Source: an uncultured Oribacterium sp.
GTDB taxonomy: Bacteria; Bacillota; Clostridia; Lachnospirales; Lachnospiraceae
Assembly (NCBI GenBank): GCA_938030845.1
Contig: CALHIC010000502.1
Location: forward strand, 1-6,323
Direction: 5' to 3'
DNA: 6,323 nt
This document shows, piece after piece, positions 6,170 through 6,323 of this stretch. The translations under genes and the position numbers were made by a program. The notes below the pieces were generated by a model that saw only the letters and a list, made by a program, of their open reading frames with translations, was not told where the DNA came from and did no database searches. Numbering within the stretch: the first letter of the stretch is position 1; every line of letters starts with the position of its first letter.

Positions 6170-6199
6170 TAATACATTGTATTATATATTGGATAATAC
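6170..6199. promoter_or_regulatory. Probable operator repeats for the RelB-like antitoxin
   Basis: The same TAATAC/GTATTA element occurs three times with alternating orientation: TAATAC at 6170-6175, GTATTAT at 6179-6185 and ATAATAC at 6193-6199. The first two form a dyad centred on ATT, and the second and third form a 7-bp-arm dyad with a 7-base centre. Together they cover the -10, the spacer and the edge of the -35 of the toxin-antitoxin promoter. Ribbon-helix-helix antitoxins bind such repeated short elements cooperatively. Confidence 0.6.
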
Positions 6200-6204
6200 G
6201 TCAA
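6176..6204 (-). promoter_or_regulatory. Predicted sigma-A promoter of the relBE-Nudix operon
   Basis: TTGACG (6199-6204, five of six) and TACAAT (6176-6181, five of six) stand 17 bases apart on the minus strand. Transcription would start near 6169, giving a leader of about 20 bases with the AGGAGA site. An overlapping TATAAT is spaced only 12 bases from the -35 and is less likely to be used. Confidence 0.7.
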
Positions 6205-6272
6205 TTTCCACTTCTTGCTTTCCAAGAGAAAATATGGCAAGATTTTACATAGAAAAATTAGGGGGTATAAAG

Positions 6273-6323
6273 ATGGCAAAGCTTGTAGATTCCAAAGAGA
6301 CCATTGCGGTATTGCAAAGGACG
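6273..6323 (+). CDS. rsmA: Start of a plus-strand gene, possibly 16S rRNA dimethyladenosine transferase RsmA/KsgA (partial)
   Basis: Only 17 codons are in the window: MAKLVDSKETIAVLQRT, open to the right edge. GGGGG at 6261-6265 lies 7 bases before the ATG, a good ribosome binding site. The pattern 'xxTIxVLQ+' near the N-terminus is what I recall from clostridial RsmA/KsgA proteins, just before their FxFxKKFGQNFLID motif, which would lie beyond the edge. If so, the protein would dimethylate two adenines near the 3' end of 16S rRNA. Seventeen residues are too few for a firm call. The gene diverges from the toxin-antitoxin operon across about 120 bases, and I found no convincing promoter for it in that gap. 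Confidence 0.4.
   Translation, partial: MAKLVDSKETIAVLQRT

Noticed and set aside
1..6323. CRISPR array, tRNA, rRNA or insertion sequence
   Set aside because: No evenly spaced direct repeats, no cloverleaf-like tRNA sequence and no transposase-like protein were seen on either strand.

Overview
The window looks like chromosomal DNA from a low-to-mid GC Gram-positive bacterium of the Clostridia, most likely Lachnospiraceae-like. The reasons are strong GGAGG-type ribosome binding sites, a Gram-positive-style MreB/Mbl beginning MFSLISNDIGIDLGT, a RecD2-type helicase of 760 residues (the form found without RecBC), and clostridial-type Xre, Nudix and toxin-antitoxin proteins. The genus cannot be fixed from this sequence. 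All complete genes lie on the minus strand, so transcription runs from high to low coordinates. The only plus-strand gene is a fragment at the right edge.

Reading right to left: (1) 6273-6323 is the first 17 codons of a plus-strand gene that resembles the N-terminus of the 16S rRNA dimethyltransferase RsmA/KsgA. (2) Divergent from it, 6149-5133 is a tight three-gene operon: a RelB/ribbon-helix-helix-like antitoxin, a RelE/ParE-family toxin and a Nudix hydrolase. The junctions overlap by 4 and 11 bases. A strong sigma-A-type promoter covered by inverted repeats precedes the operon. (3) 4975-4299 is a second toxin-antitoxin module, an AbrB-type antitoxin followed by a PIN-domain nuclease, whose stop and start codons share one base (TAATG). 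A perfect 22-bp-arm inverted repeat lies upstream, and the best promoter -10 box for this module sits inside it. (4) 4126-859 holds mreB (actin-like cell-shape protein) and recD2, overlapping by 17 bases. (5) 782-1 is an Xre-family regulator with a single membrane segment and an extracytoplasmic C-terminal part, cut by the left edge.

The core genes (mreB, recD2 and probably rsmA) flank about 2 kb of visibly AT-richer accessory DNA carrying two complete toxin-antitoxin modules and a Nudix gene. The simplest reading is a small accessory or stabilising island between housekeeping genes. There is no transposase, integrase, tRNA, rRNA or CRISPR array. All individual gene families are known. The least ordinary items are the promoter-embedded palindrome at the AbrB-PIN module, the Nudix gene fused translationally to a relBE pair, and the mreB-recD2 junction, where one GATGATGATGAC stretch encodes both the acidic tail of MreB and the triple-Met start of RecD2.
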